Shown here one piece after another: positions 1 to 6,040 of a DNA stretch of 6,153 nucleotides (the stretch's first letter is position 1; every line of letters begins with the position of its first letter). The stretch lies in assembly GCA_017304125.1 (NCBI GenBank), contig JAFKLV010000121.1, positions 1 to 6,153 on the forward strand. Direction: 5' to 3'. Both the position numbers and the translations under genes were made by a program. The notes under the pieces were generated by a model. It was not told the origin of the DNA. It worked only from the letters and a program-made list of their open reading frames with translations, and ran no database searches. Source of the stretch: Sphingomonadales bacterium. GTDB lineage: Bacteria; Pseudomonadota; Alphaproteobacteria; Sphingomonadales; Sphingomonadaceae.

Positions 1-1
1 C

Positions 2-316
2 GCGACCGAAAACAAGGCCAATTACCCCGAGGCGGTCAAAGTGCTGCGCACCGCCGTGGCGCGCGACACCGAAAACCCCTTCGCCTGGCTGCAGCTCGGC
101 ACGGTCTATGAACTGACCGGGGACGAGCCGCGCGCGATGCTGGCTACCGCCGAGCGCGCGAGCATGAACGGCGACAGCCGCACCGCCGCCTATAGCGCGC
201 GCGCGGCAATGGCCGGCATCCCGAAGAACACGCCGGACTGGATTCGCGCGCAGGATATCGCGATGACGGCGCAGAACGACATGGACGACAATCCGAAGAA
301 GTATAAGCGCAGATGA
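2..316 (+). CDS. C-terminal fragment of a TPR-containing protein, probably an M48 family (BepA-like) metalloprotease; 5' end outside window
   Basis: The frame is open from base 2 to the TGA at 314-316, giving 104 residues. A GTG at 41 lies in this frame, but codons before it (ATENKANYPEAVKVL) continue the same helical repeat, so the gene starts upstream of the window. The visible part is TPR-like: helix pairs such as PEAVKVLRTAVARDTENPFAWLQLGTVY, then a second pair rich in Ala and Arg, and the tail PDWIRAQDIAM...KKYKRR. This TPR tail with a W-x-RAQDI segment resembles the C-terminal half of periplasmic M48 metalloproteases (E. coli BepA/YfgC), which degrade or assist assembly of outer-membrane proteins. 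The HExxH catalytic region would be outside the window, so the protease assignment is inferred. The stop overlaps the next ATG (ATGA, 313-316), implying co-translation with the thiol oxidoreductase. Another TPR protein is the main alternative. Confidence 0.6.
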   Translation, partial: ATENKANYPEAVKVLRTAVARDTENPFAWLQLGTVYELTGDEPRAMLATAERASMNGDSRTAAYSARAAMAGIPKNTPDWIRAQDIAMTAQNDMDDNPKKYKRR

Positions 317-1035
317 ATCGTACTTTATTGGTGGGGCTGGTGCTGCTCGGCGCAGCATTCGGCGCGGGCGGAACATGGCTGGCGGAGCGCGTCGCGCCCG
401 GCGAGCTGACGGGGGCGGATCGCGCGCGCATCGACCGCGCGGTGCATGATTATATCCTCGCCAACCCGGAGATCATCCCGGAGGCGATGCAGCGGCTCGC
501 CGATCGCGAGAATGGCAAGATCATCGCCACGCAACGCTCGGCGATCGAGACGCCCTATGGCAACGCCTATATGGGCAATCCCAACGGCGATGTGACGCTG
601 GTCGAATATTACGACTATAATTGCGGCTATTGCCGCGCGAGCCTGCCGACGCTCGACAAACTGGTGCAGGCCGATCCCAAATTGCGCATCGTGTTCCGCG
701 AGATGCCGGTGCTGGCGGAGAGCAGCATCGCCGCCGCGCGCGCCTCGCTGACCGCCGCGTCGCAGGGCAAGTTCAAGCCGTTCCACGACGCGCTCTATGC
801 CGGCGGCCCGGTGAGCGACCAGACGATCGCCGCCGCGGCGCGCACCGCCGGGGTCGATCTGTCCAAGAAACCGTCCGACACCGACGACGAGATCCGCAAC
901 AACCTCGCGCTCTCGACGAAGCTCGGAATGCGCGGCACGCCGAGCTGGGTGGTTGGCGATCGCGTGCTGTCCGGCGCATTGCCGCTCGACCGGTTGCAGG
1001 AAGCGATCGCCGCCGCGCGGGCCGCAAAATCGTGA
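313..1035 (+). CDS. DsbA family thiol:disulfide oxidoreductase with ScsC-like N-terminal helix, membrane-anchored
   Basis: This is a 240-residue thioredoxin-fold protein, predicted to act in the periplasm as a disulfide oxidase or isomerase. Residues 4-21 form a hydrophobic segment after MNR, a signal anchor or signal peptide. Residues about 35-65 (RIDRAVHDYILANPEIIPEAMQ) match the short N-terminal helical region found in ScsC/Com1-type DsbA relatives. The thioredoxin domain runs from about residue 88. It contains the active site C104-G-Y-C107 in the context YYDYNCGYC, and the cis-proline in GTP at P210 before SWVVG. Both catalytic cysteines and the cis-Pro loop are intact, so the enzyme should be active. 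The ATG overlaps the preceding stop and the stop overlaps the next GTG, so it is the second gene of a coupled operon. A GA-rich stretch before the ATG is only a weak ribosome site. Substrate and redox direction cannot be read from sequence. Confidence 0.9.
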   Translation: MNRTLLVGLVLLGAAFGAGGTWLAERVAPGELTGADRARIDRAVHDYILANPEIIPEAMQRLADRENGKIIATQRSAIETPYGNAYMGNPNGDVTLVEYYDYNCGYCRASLPTLDKLVQADPKLRIVFREMPVLAESSIAAARASLTAASQGKFKPFHDALYAGGPVSDQTIAAAARTAGVDLSKKPSDTDDEIRNNLALSTKLGMRGTPSWVVGDRVLSGALPLDRLQEAIAAARAAKS

Positions 1036-1964
1036 GCGAAAACACGATCCTGCAGGTCGAGGGGGTGACCAAGACCTATGCCGGCGGGGTCACCGCGCTG
1101 TCGCCGGTCGACCTGTCGATCCGCAAGGGCGAGATTTTCGCGCTGCTCGGGCCGAACGGCGCGGGCAAGACGACGCTGATCAGCATCATCTGCGGGATCG
1201 TCACCCCCTCCGCCGGCCGGATCACCGTCGCCGGGCATGATGCGCTGCGCGACTACAAAGCGGCGCGGCGCGCGATCGGGCTGGTGCCGCAGGAATTGTC
1301 GACCGATTCTTTCGAAAGCGTGCTCGCCACCGTCACCTTCTCGCGGCGGCTGTTCGGGCACGGCCCCAACCCGGCCTATATCGAGCAGGTGCTGCGCGAC
1401 CTGTCGCTGTGGGACAAGCGCAAGTCGCGCATCCTCGAACTGTCCGGCGGGATGAAGCGCCGCGTGCTGATCGCCAAGGCGCTGGCGCACGAGCCGCAGA
1501 TCCTGTTCCTCGACGAGCCGACCGCCGGGGTCGATGTCGCGCTGCGCCGCGACATGTGGAAGCTCGTCCACCGGCTGCGCGACAATGGCGCGACGATCAT
1601 CCTGACGACGCATTATATCGAGGAGGCCGAGGAAATGGCCGACCGCGTCGGCGTCATCAACCGCGGCAAATTGCTGCTGGTCGAGGAGAAGGACGCGCTG
1701 ATGAAGAAGCTCGGCCGCCGCCAGCTCGCGCTGACGCTCGCCGAGCCGCTGCCCGCGCTGCCCGACGGGCTGGCGCAATGGCATCTCGGGCTGGAGGATG
1801 ACGGGCGCATCCTGCGCTACACCTTCGATGCGCAGGCCGAACATACCGGCATCCCCTCGCTGCTCCGCGCGCTTTCCGATCGCGGGATTTCGTTCAGCGA
1901 CCTTGAGACGAAGCGATCGAGCCTCGAGGATATTTTCGTCGATCTGGTGAGGGAAACCGCATGA
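1032..1964 (+). CDS. ABC transporter ATP-binding protein (YadG-like), ABC-2 exporter type
   Basis: This is a 310-residue cytoplasmic ATPase that powers the adjacent permease. The start chosen is GTG 1032, which overlaps the dsbA-like TGA (GTGA) and gives MSENTILQVEGVTKTYAGG, the usual family N-terminus. The reading frame extends further upstream but only as a shadow of the preceding gene. All nucleotide-binding motifs are present: Walker A GPNGAGKTT (40-48), Q-loop Q87, signature LSGGM (137-141), Walker B ILFLDE (157-162), D-loop GVD (166-168) and H-loop H194. After about residue 225 there is a C-terminal extension ending LEDIFVDLVRE, typical of ABC-2 drug/polysaccharide-type exporters such as YadG, DrrA and CcmA-like ATPases. 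No clear Shine-Dalgarno precedes the GTG, so translation probably depends on coupling. The exported substrate is unknown. Confidence 0.93.
   Translation: MSENTILQVEGVTKTYAGGVTALSPVDLSIRKGEIFALLGPNGAGKTTLISIICGIVTPSAGRITVAGHDALRDYKAARRAIGLVPQELSTDSFESVLATVTFSRRLFGHGPNPAYIEQVLRDLSLWDKRKSRILELSGGMKRRVLIAKALAHEPQILFLDEPTAGVDVALRRDMWKLVHRLRDNGATIILTTHYIEEAEEMADRVGVINRGKLLLVEEKDALMKKLGRRQLALTLAEPLPALPDGLAQWHLGLEDDGRILRYTFDAQAEHTGIPSLLRALSDRGISFSDLETKRSSLEDIFVDLVRETA
1949..1953 (+). promoter_or_regulatory. Shine-Dalgarno of the permease gene
   Basis: GAGGG lies seven bases before ATG 1961, inside the 3' end of the ATPase gene. It supports that start and is the clearest ribosome site in the rightward operon. 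Confidence 0.6.
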
Positions 1965-2722
1965 ACCTCAATGGGATCTGGGCGATCTATCGCTTCGAGA
2001 TGGCGCGCTTCGGGCGTACCTTCTGGACCAGCCTGCTGGTGCCGGTGATCACCACCTCGCTCTATTTCGTCGTGTTCGGCTCGGCGATCGGGTCGCAGAT
2101 GAAGCAGGTTTCGGGCGTGCCCTATGGCGCGTTCATCGTACCGGGGATGATGCTGCTCGCGATCTTCTCCGAAAGCATCCTCAACGGCAGCTTCGGCATT
2201 TACATGCCCAAGTTCACCGGGACGATCTACGAACTGCTCTCGGCGCCGCTATCGCCCTTCGAGACAGTGCTTGGCTATGTCGGCGCGGCGGCGACCAAAT
2301 CTCTGGTGATCGCGCTGATCATCCTCGCGACGGCGCATCTGTTCGTCGATCTGACGATCGTCCACCCGTTCGCGATGATCGGCTATCTGGTGCTGATCTG
2401 CGTCACCTTCTGCCTGTTCGGCTTCGTGATCGGCATTTTTGCCAAGGGATTCGAGCAGCTTCAGGTGATCCCGCTGCTGATCGTCACCCCCCTCACCTTC
2501 CTCGGCGGTGCTTTCTATTCAGTGCTGATCCTGCCCGAGCCGTGGCGCACGGTGACGCTGTTCAACCCGGTGGTCTATCTGATCAACGGCTTCCGCTGGA
2601 CCTTCTTCGGGACCAGCGATGTGGCGGTGGCGGTGAGCCTCAGCGCGACGCTGGCGCTGTTCGGCGCCTGCCTGATCGCGGCGACGGTGATCTTCCGCAC
2701 CGGCTGGCGGCTGAAGCACTAA
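1961..2722 (+). CDS. ABC-2 type transporter permease (YadH-like)
   Basis: This 253-residue inner-membrane permease pairs with the ATPase encoded just upstream, with an ATGA overlap at 1961-1964. About six hydrophobic segments are visible, near residues 24-41, 57-74, 106-127, 137-160, 167-190 and 224-245. The cytoplasmic N-terminus carries the amphipathic connector helix typical of ABC-2 permeases. Conserved stretches recalled from E. coli YadH line up well: FIVPG near 58-62, a YVG block near 106-108, the TPLTFLGGAFYS region (176-187) before a proline-rich loop, FNPVVYLINGFR (201-212), and a basic C-terminus. Residue order and length (256 in YadH) agree. A GAGGG sequence at 1949-1953, seven bases before the ATG, is a good ribosome site, so this gene can also start independently. 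It is the last gene of the rightward operon. Substrate is unknown. Confidence 0.93.
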   Translation: MNLNGIWAIYRFEMARFGRTFWTSLLVPVITTSLYFVVFGSAIGSQMKQVSGVPYGAFIVPGMMLLAIFSESILNGSFGIYMPKFTGTIYELLSAPLSPFETVLGYVGAAATKSLVIALIILATAHLFVDLTIVHPFAMIGYLVLICVTFCLFGFVIGIFAKGFEQLQVIPLLIVTPLTFLGGAFYSVLILPEPWRTVTLFNPVVYLINGFRWTFFGTSDVAVAVSLSATLALFGACLIAATVIFRTGWRLKH

Positions 2723-2732
2723 GGAGAGATCT

Positions 2733-2753
2733 TCGGCTAAAATTTTAAGCCGA
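2733..2753. terminator. Hairpin between convergent genes, candidate bidirectional terminator
   Basis: TCGGCT (2733-2738) and AGCCGA (2748-2753) form a 6-bp perfect stem around the loop AAAATTTTA. A seventh pair is possible as a T-G wobble. It lies 10 bases after the permease stop and overlaps the stop codon of the leftward gene (TAG, 2739-2737), so it sits exactly where two converging transcripts end. There is no clean run of T after the stem in either direction (AGAGATTT rightward), so the intrinsic terminator call is tentative. Confidence 0.4.
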
Positions 2754-3501
2754 GAGATTTCGCCGTCGGATAGCCCGGGCAATCGAATTTCTCGGAAGGC
2801 ATTTCCTCGCCGTCATGTTGAAGCGCATATACTTGCGCCTGCGTTAATATGACATTGTATGTTCGAATATTATAATAGCACGTTATATACTCTCGCAATA
2901 TTCGCTGAGCATTCTCGTCAGGTTGTCGATCGGTGTTCAATGGAAAGATCACCCGATGACAATAGAAGCTCAGATCGGCATATTCGGAGGGCCGCACGCC
3001 AAACCCTCTGATATCTTCGGCGACATTTTGAATAAACGCGCAGAAGGAATCGAAACACGAGCGATACATGATCTGATCCGCGTTTCGCCACTTGGCATCG
3101 GAGCCTCTTTCGGGCCGTTCGACCTGCAGCGCGTCGACAAATCGCTGCCAATCGATCTCGAAAAACCCCTTTCCCGCGCGGGGATAATCCCATGGCGGAG
3201 ACGGCTCTGATTGGCGCATTTCATCGTACAGGGGTTGAAAATATTCCGGGATTCTCGCCGGCCCCTCGCGCCAGTCCAGCACTCGGGCGATCAGATTGAT
3301 CTGCGGATCCTTGAACGTGTCTGAAAGCAGGGTTCGGACGAATTCCGATTTCTTCCAGATCCTGTCCTCGTCATGCTTCTCGCGCGTGGTCAATATCTGG
3401 ACATAGGCAAATCTCAGGCTGCCTATCGCCACCAACGCAGTAAGACTCGCCGCAAAAAGCGTTGCTATGGCGCCCGGATCGTTAGAAATACTTTCCCACA
3501 T
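2737..3501 (-). CDS. Hypothetical single-pass membrane protein, low-GC, probably acquired
   Basis: I do not recognise this 254-residue protein. It has one hydrophobic segment at residues 10-33 (AIATLFAASLTALVAIGSLRFAYV) followed by a charged, mostly helical soluble part. By the positive-inside rule (RFAYVQILTTREKH just after the segment) the C-terminal domain should be cytoplasmic. Notable blocks are FVRTLLSDTFKDPQINL (54-70), the LDW at 75-77, a Trp/Phe-rich middle, and a Tyr/Cys-rich helix CYYNIRTY (208-215). The layout resembles uncharacterised membrane-anchored families of the DUF4760 kind, but no family assignment is safe. A GGAGG (3517-3513) lies 11 bases before the ATG, a long but usable spacing. 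G/C content falls well below that of its neighbours (21 of 60 at 2821-2880), and A/T-ending codons are frequent, which suggests recent transfer. It lies 71 bp downstream of the acetyltransferase and may be co-transcribed with it. Confidence 0.75.
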   Translation of the reverse strand: MWESISNDPGAIATLFAASLTALVAIGSLRFAYVQILTTREKHDEDRIWKKSEFVRTLLSDTFKDPQINLIARVLDWREGPARIPEYFQPLYDEMRQSEPSPPWDYPRAGKGFFEIDWQRFVDALQVERPERGSDAKWRNADQIMYRSCFDSFCAFIQNVAEDIRGFGVRPSEYADLSFYCHRVIFPLNTDRQPDENAQRILREYITCYYNIRTYNVILTQAQVYALQHDGEEMPSEKFDCPGYPTAKSLGLKF

Positions 3502-3511
3502 AGAACCAGCC

Positions 3512-3552
3512 GCCTCCGCTTACAGATGAATCATCATCTTCGTTCAGGAGGC
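3512..3552 (-). promoter_or_regulatory. Nested inverted repeats over the ribosome site of the low-GC membrane protein
   Basis: GCCTCC (3512-3517) and GGAGGC (3547-3552) are complementary and enclose a second hairpin, AGATGA (3524-3529) with TCATCT (3534-3539) and a 4-base loop. The two stems are nearly concentric. In the leftward mRNA the GGAGGC copy at 3517-3512 is the ribosome site of the gene starting at 3501, so the fold could mask it. There is no T-run, so it is unlikely to be a terminator for the acetyltransferase gene. Confidence 0.3.
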
Positions 3553-3572
3553 AAAGGTTACTCTACGCGCGG

Positions 3573-4094
3573 CTAACTGCTGTAAAACTTTGCAAAGACG
3601 TGCGAAACCGTCGAAAATCCATGTCGCTCGAAAAAGCGATGCGCCCGGTTATTCTGCACCCCGCTTTCGAGGAACAGCCATTCGACACCGCGCGCCGTCA
3701 CGCGCGCCTCGATTTCGGTAAGCAGCCCTTCGCCGATCCCGAGCGACCGCCGGTCGATGTCGACCGCCACATCCTCGAGCACCGCGAAGCGCCGCCGTTT
3801 GCTTTCTTCCCACGCGAGCACCGCGATACCGACAATGTCGCCAACGCCGTCTCGCGCCACCAGCAGATCGCGCTCGTCCCCCAACTCGGTAAAGTCGTTC
3901 CGATAAAGAGCGGCAAGATCATCGGCCCAGCGTTTACCGTCGGGGCTCAGACCGGTCTGAACCTCGCCGTGGCTGATGTATCGCGTGTCCGATCCGATCA
4001 CGCGCGCCGCAAAATCGGCCGCGGATATCGCGACCGCCACGGATTTATCCCACGAATAGATAATTGAGCTGGTCGGCGGACGTTTATCGGTCAT
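3573..4094 (-). CDS. GNAT family N-acetyltransferase
   Basis: This 173-residue protein is predicted to transfer an acetyl group from acetyl-CoA to an amine. The GNAT fold is visible from about residue 75. A beta strand VGIAVLAW (88-95) is followed by strand LEDVAVD (106-112). The acetyl-CoA pyrophosphate loop follows as RRSLGIGEGLL (115-125), fitting the R/Q-x-x-G-x-G/A pattern. The motif B region is WLFLESGVQNNRAHRFFERHGF (139-160), in which a conserved Asn/Ala precedes the FFERHGF helix. Residues 1-70 are less typical and may hold the substrate side. An AGGAG (4103-4099) four bases before the ATG supports the start. Base composition matches the chromosome (39 of 60 G/C at 3661-3720), unlike the next gene downstream. 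Substrate cannot be predicted; both small molecules and protein N-termini are possible. Confidence 0.88.
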   Translation of the reverse strand: MTDKRPPTSSIIYSWDKSVAVAISAADFAARVIGSDTRYISHGEVQTGLSPDGKRWADDLAALYRNDFTELGDERDLLVARDGVGDIVGIAVLAWEESKRRRFAVLEDVAVDIDRRSLGIGEGLLTEIEARVTARGVEWLFLESGVQNNRAHRFFERHGFSTVSHVFAKFYSS

Positions 4095-4128
4095 GCAGCT
4101 CCTGCTGATTTGCGCTCGGCGGCGTTCG

Positions 4129-4149
4129 GCCGATCGTTTCCCGATTGGC
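4129..4149 (-). other. Hairpin in the lrp to acetyltransferase gap
   Basis: GCCGATCG (4129-4136) and CGATTGGC (4142-4149) pair over eight positions with one mismatch (A-C in the leftward transcript) and a 5-base loop. The hairpin lies in the 124-bp gap between the regulator stop (4219) and the acetyltransferase start (4094). It has no T-run, so its role as transcript end, processing site or operator is undecided. The rest of the gap shows no convincing gene or promoter. Confidence 0.25.
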
Positions 4150-4218
4150 AGCTAATAGCCGGTTCCGCGCGAGTGCGTAAGTTCGCCTTCCGCCTCATCG
4201 GTATGTTTATGAAATAGT

Positions 4219-4674
4219 TCAGATCTTCGGGAAATTGTTCGAACGCTTGACCACCCCATAAGCGAAACTGGTGTCGATCGAGGCGATATGCTTCAGCCGG
4301 TGCAGCTTCGAGCGGACGAAATGCTCGTAATCCGCCAGATCCTTCGCCAGCACGCGGAGCAGATAATCGGCGTCGCCGGTCATCACATAGCAATCGAGGA
4401 TATTGTCCATCCCCCGGATGCTCTGCTCGAAGCTCGCCACCGCCTCCTCGCTATGCCGATCGAGCCGGATGCGCACAAAGACGGTCAGCGGCAGGCCATA
4501 GGCCTGTTCGTCGACGATCGCGGTATAGCCCTTGATCACCCCGCTTTTTTCGAGCGTCCGCAGCCGCCGCAGGCACGGCGACGGCGAAAGCGCGACGCGT
4601 TCGGACAGTTCCAGATTGGTCAGCCGCCCGTCTTCCTGCAGCGCGGCGAGAATCTGGCGGTCTTTCGCGTCCAT
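4219..4674 (-). CDS. Lrp/AsnC family transcriptional regulator, likely linked to methionine gamma-lyase
   Basis: This DNA-binding regulator has 151 residues from the ATG at 4674. The winged helix-turn-helix spans residues 2-60: MDAKDRQILAALQEDGRLT, then LELSERVALSPSPCLRRLRTLEKSGVIKGY, in which SPSPCLRRLRTLE is the recognition helix. The effector-binding RAM domain follows from about residue 64, with the characteristic GDADYLLRV at 100-108 and a C-terminal helix ending in the basic/Asn tail KRSNNFPKI. Length and layout are those of a complete Lrp family member, which normally forms dimers or octamers and responds to an amino acid. It lies 60 bp downstream of megL on the same strand. In P. putida the lyase gene mdeA is controlled by an adjacent Lrp homologue, MdeR, so control of megL in response to methionine or a product is a reasonable inference. 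A TTG at 4677 is in frame, but ribosome-site spacing favours the ATG. Confidence 0.92.
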   Translation of the reverse strand: MDAKDRQILAALQEDGRLTNLELSERVALSPSPCLRRLRTLEKSGVIKGYTAIVDEQAYGLPLTVFVRIRLDRHSEEAVASFEQSIRGMDNILDCYVMTGDADYLLRVLAKDLADYEHFVRSKLHRLKHIASIDTSFAYGVVKRSNNFPKI

Positions 4675-4680
4675 CAACGG

Positions 4681-4685
4681 TCCTT
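4681..4685 (-). promoter_or_regulatory. Shine-Dalgarno that sets the lrp start
   Basis: AAGGA (4685-4681) is six bases from ATG 4674 but only three from the in-frame TTG 4677. The normal spacing favours the ATG, giving MDAKDRQIL, the usual family beginning. Confidence 0.6.
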
Positions 4686-4734
4686 CATTGCGATCGGATC
4701 GTCACCAACCGCGATCGCGTCGCCTCGTCAATGC

Positions 4735-5943
4735 TTACGCAGCGAGCGCGGTCACCGATCCCGATAGCGCCTGTTCGAGATCGGCAAGGATATCCTCGAC
4801 ATCCTCGAGCCCGACCGACAGGCGGATCAGCCCTTCGGAGATGCCATAAGCCGCGCGCTCCTCGGGGGTGTAGGTCGAATGCGTCATCGAAGCGGGATGC
4901 TGGATCAGCGTCTCCGCATCGCCGAGCGACACCGCGCGCTGGATCAGCGACAGGCGGTTCATCAGCGCACGCCCGGCGGCCGATCCGTGCTTCATCTCAA
5001 AGGCGATCATCCCGCCGAACCCCGGCATCTGCCGCGCGGCGAGCGCGTGTTGCGCGAAGCTTTCGAGGCCGGGGTAATGCACCGCCTCGACCGCCGGATG
5101 CGCCTCCAGCATCTGCGCCACCGCGAGAGCATTGGCGCAATGCCGCTCGACGCGCAGCTTGAGCGTCTTGAGCCCGCGCAGCACCAGCATCGCGTTGAAC
5201 GGCGCCATTACCGCGCCGGTCATGTCCTTCATCCCGACGAGCCGCACCTGGGCGATATCCTCGCGCGACCCGACCGCGATGCCGCCGATGAGATCGCCGT
5301 GGCCGCCCATATATTTGGTCGCGGAATGCACCACGATATCCGCGCCATGCTCGATCGGGCGGGTCAGCACCGGCGTGGCATAGGTATTGTCGACGACGAC
5401 CTTGGCGCCCTTCGCCTTGGCGATCCGCGACACCGCGGCGATATCGATCAGCCGCATGTTGGGATTGGCCGGGGTTTCGAAATAGACCACGCGGGTCTGC
5501 TCCGAGATCGCCGCCTCCACCGCATCGAGATCCATCATGTCGACATGCGTGACGCGGATGCCGAAGCGGCCGAGGCCGTGGCGCATGAAGGCGAAGGTGC
5601 AGCCGTAGAGCGTCTTGTCGATGACGATCTCATCACCGGGCGAGACGAAGGTCCATAACACCGACGTGATCGCCCCCATTCCCGACGCGAGCGCCAGCCC
5701 CGCCTCGGCGCCCTCGAGCGAGGCGCAGCGCTGTTCGAGCAGATCGAGCGTGGGGTTGGAAATCCGCGAATAAGCGTGGCCGGGGCGCTCGCCGGCGAAG
5801 ATCGCGGCGCCATGCTCGGCATCCTCGAACGCGAAGGTCGAGGTGAGGTGCAGCGGCGGGGTGAGCGCCCAGTCGTTATCCGCGGGGTTATAGCCCAGAT
5901 GGATCGCGCGGGTCATGAAACCGGCCGCTTTGGGATCGCTCAC
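4735..5943 (-). CDS. megL: Methionine gamma-lyase (PLP-dependent, Cys/Met metabolism family)
   Basis: This cytoplasmic PLP enzyme has 402 residues and cleaves L-methionine to methanethiol, 2-oxobutanoate and ammonia. It aligns almost end to end with the P. putida enzyme (398 residues) as I recall it. The PLP lysine is K210 in SATKYMGGHGD. The phosphate-binding and neighbouring-subunit residues are Y58 and R60 (YSRISNP), with G88-M89 in ASGMGAITS. Y113 and C115 in LYGCTFAF match Y114 and C116; this Cys marks gamma-lyases and is replaced in cystathionine lyases and synthases. K239-D240-M241 in KDMTGAV and S339/R374 are also present. The start is GTG 5943 (MSDPKAAGFMTRAIHLGY), because AAGGA lies seven bases upstream. 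The frame stays open to 6045, but those codons (Pro/Leu-rich) fall in the leader and look non-coding. An in-frame ATG at 5916 would cut the conserved N-terminus. The Lrp regulator follows on the same strand. O-acetylhomoserine sulfhydrylase or cystathionine gamma-lyase are the less likely alternatives. Confidence 0.93.
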   Translation of the reverse strand: MSDPKAAGFMTRAIHLGYNPADNDWALTPPLHLTSTFAFEDAEHGAAIFAGERPGHAYSRISNPTLDLLEQRCASLEGAEAGLALASGMGAITSVLWTFVSPGDEIVIDKTLYGCTFAFMRHGLGRFGIRVTHVDMMDLDAVEAAISEQTRVVYFETPANPNMRLIDIAAVSRIAKAKGAKVVVDNTYATPVLTRPIEHGADIVVHSATKYMGGHGDLIGGIAVGSREDIAQVRLVGMKDMTGAVMAPFNAMLVLRGLKTLKLRVERHCANALAVAQMLEAHPAVEAVHYPGLESFAQHALAARQMPGFGGMIAFEMKHGSAAGRALMNRLSLIQRAVSLGDAETLIQHPASMTHSTYTPEERAAYGISEGLIRLSVGLEDVEDILADLEQALSGSVTALAA

Positions 5944-5950
5944 TGCTTGG

Positions 5951-5955
5951 TCCTT
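5951..5955 (-). promoter_or_regulatory. Shine-Dalgarno that sets the megL GTG start
   Basis: AAGGA (5955-5951) lies seven bases before GTG 5943. This is ideal spacing and decides the start against the longer reading frame and against the internal ATG. Confidence 0.65.
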
Positions 5956-5957
5956 CA

Positions 5958-5972
5958 GGTGGGAATACCACC
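5958..5972 (-). promoter_or_regulatory. Small hairpin just before the megL ribosome site
   Basis: In the leftward transcript GGUGG (5972-5968), a five-base loop UAUUC and CCACC (5962-5958) form a 5-bp G/C-rich stem. It ends two bases before the AAGGA ribosome site. It could affect translation initiation. It does not match a riboswitch that I can identify, and chance formation is possible at this G/C level. Confidence 0.3.
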
Positions 5973-6002
5973 GGAGAAGTAACAGCGGGCGCGGGGCAGG
6001 TG

Positions 6003-6040
6003 CTGCCAAAGTCGGCTGCGATCGCGGGCGATTTTGGCAG
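6003..6040. promoter_or_regulatory. 38-bp imperfect palindrome upstream of megL, candidate operator
   Basis: The outer arms CTGCCAAA (6003-6010) and TTTGGCAG (6033-6040) are perfect inverted repeats. The core GCGATCGC (6018-6025) is a perfect palindrome with exactly the same centre (6021.5). The 7-base spacers on both sides are also partly symmetric (4 of 7), so 16 of 19 positions per half are matched. The centre is about 78 bases upstream of the megL start. A dimeric or tetrameric regulator, possibly the neighbouring Lrp protein, could bind here. In RNA it could form a long stem instead. Confidence 0.45.

Noticed and set aside
621..1031. Upstream extension of the ABC ATPase frame
   Set aside because: It is an Arg-rich shadow of the thiol oxidoreductase gene; the conserved ATPase start is at GTG 1032.
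795..1844. Long open frame on the minus strand opposite the ATPase
   Set aside because: Its composition is typical of antisense shadow in high-GC DNA (Arg, Gln and Asp rich), it has no recognisable domain, and it lies opposite an intact ABC ATPase gene.
2923..3210. Plus-strand open frame inside the low-GC gene
   Set aside because: It is shorter than the minus-strand gene, lacks a ribosome site, and shows no family resemblance.
4710..4719. CGCGATCGCG palindrome before lrp, sharing GCGATCGC with the megL palindrome, as a common operator
   Set aside because: The same octamer also occurs inside the thiol oxidoreductase gene (1013-1020) and is expected often in such high-GC DNA; flanking arms are not shared.
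4726..4731. TTGACG in the megL-lrp gap as the -35 box of an internal lrp promoter
   Set aside because: No acceptable -10 sequence lies at 16-19 bp spacing.
4879..5658. Long open frame on the plus strand opposite megL
   Set aside because: The His/Arg/Asp-rich product has no domain and mirrors the lyase codons; it is a shadow frame.
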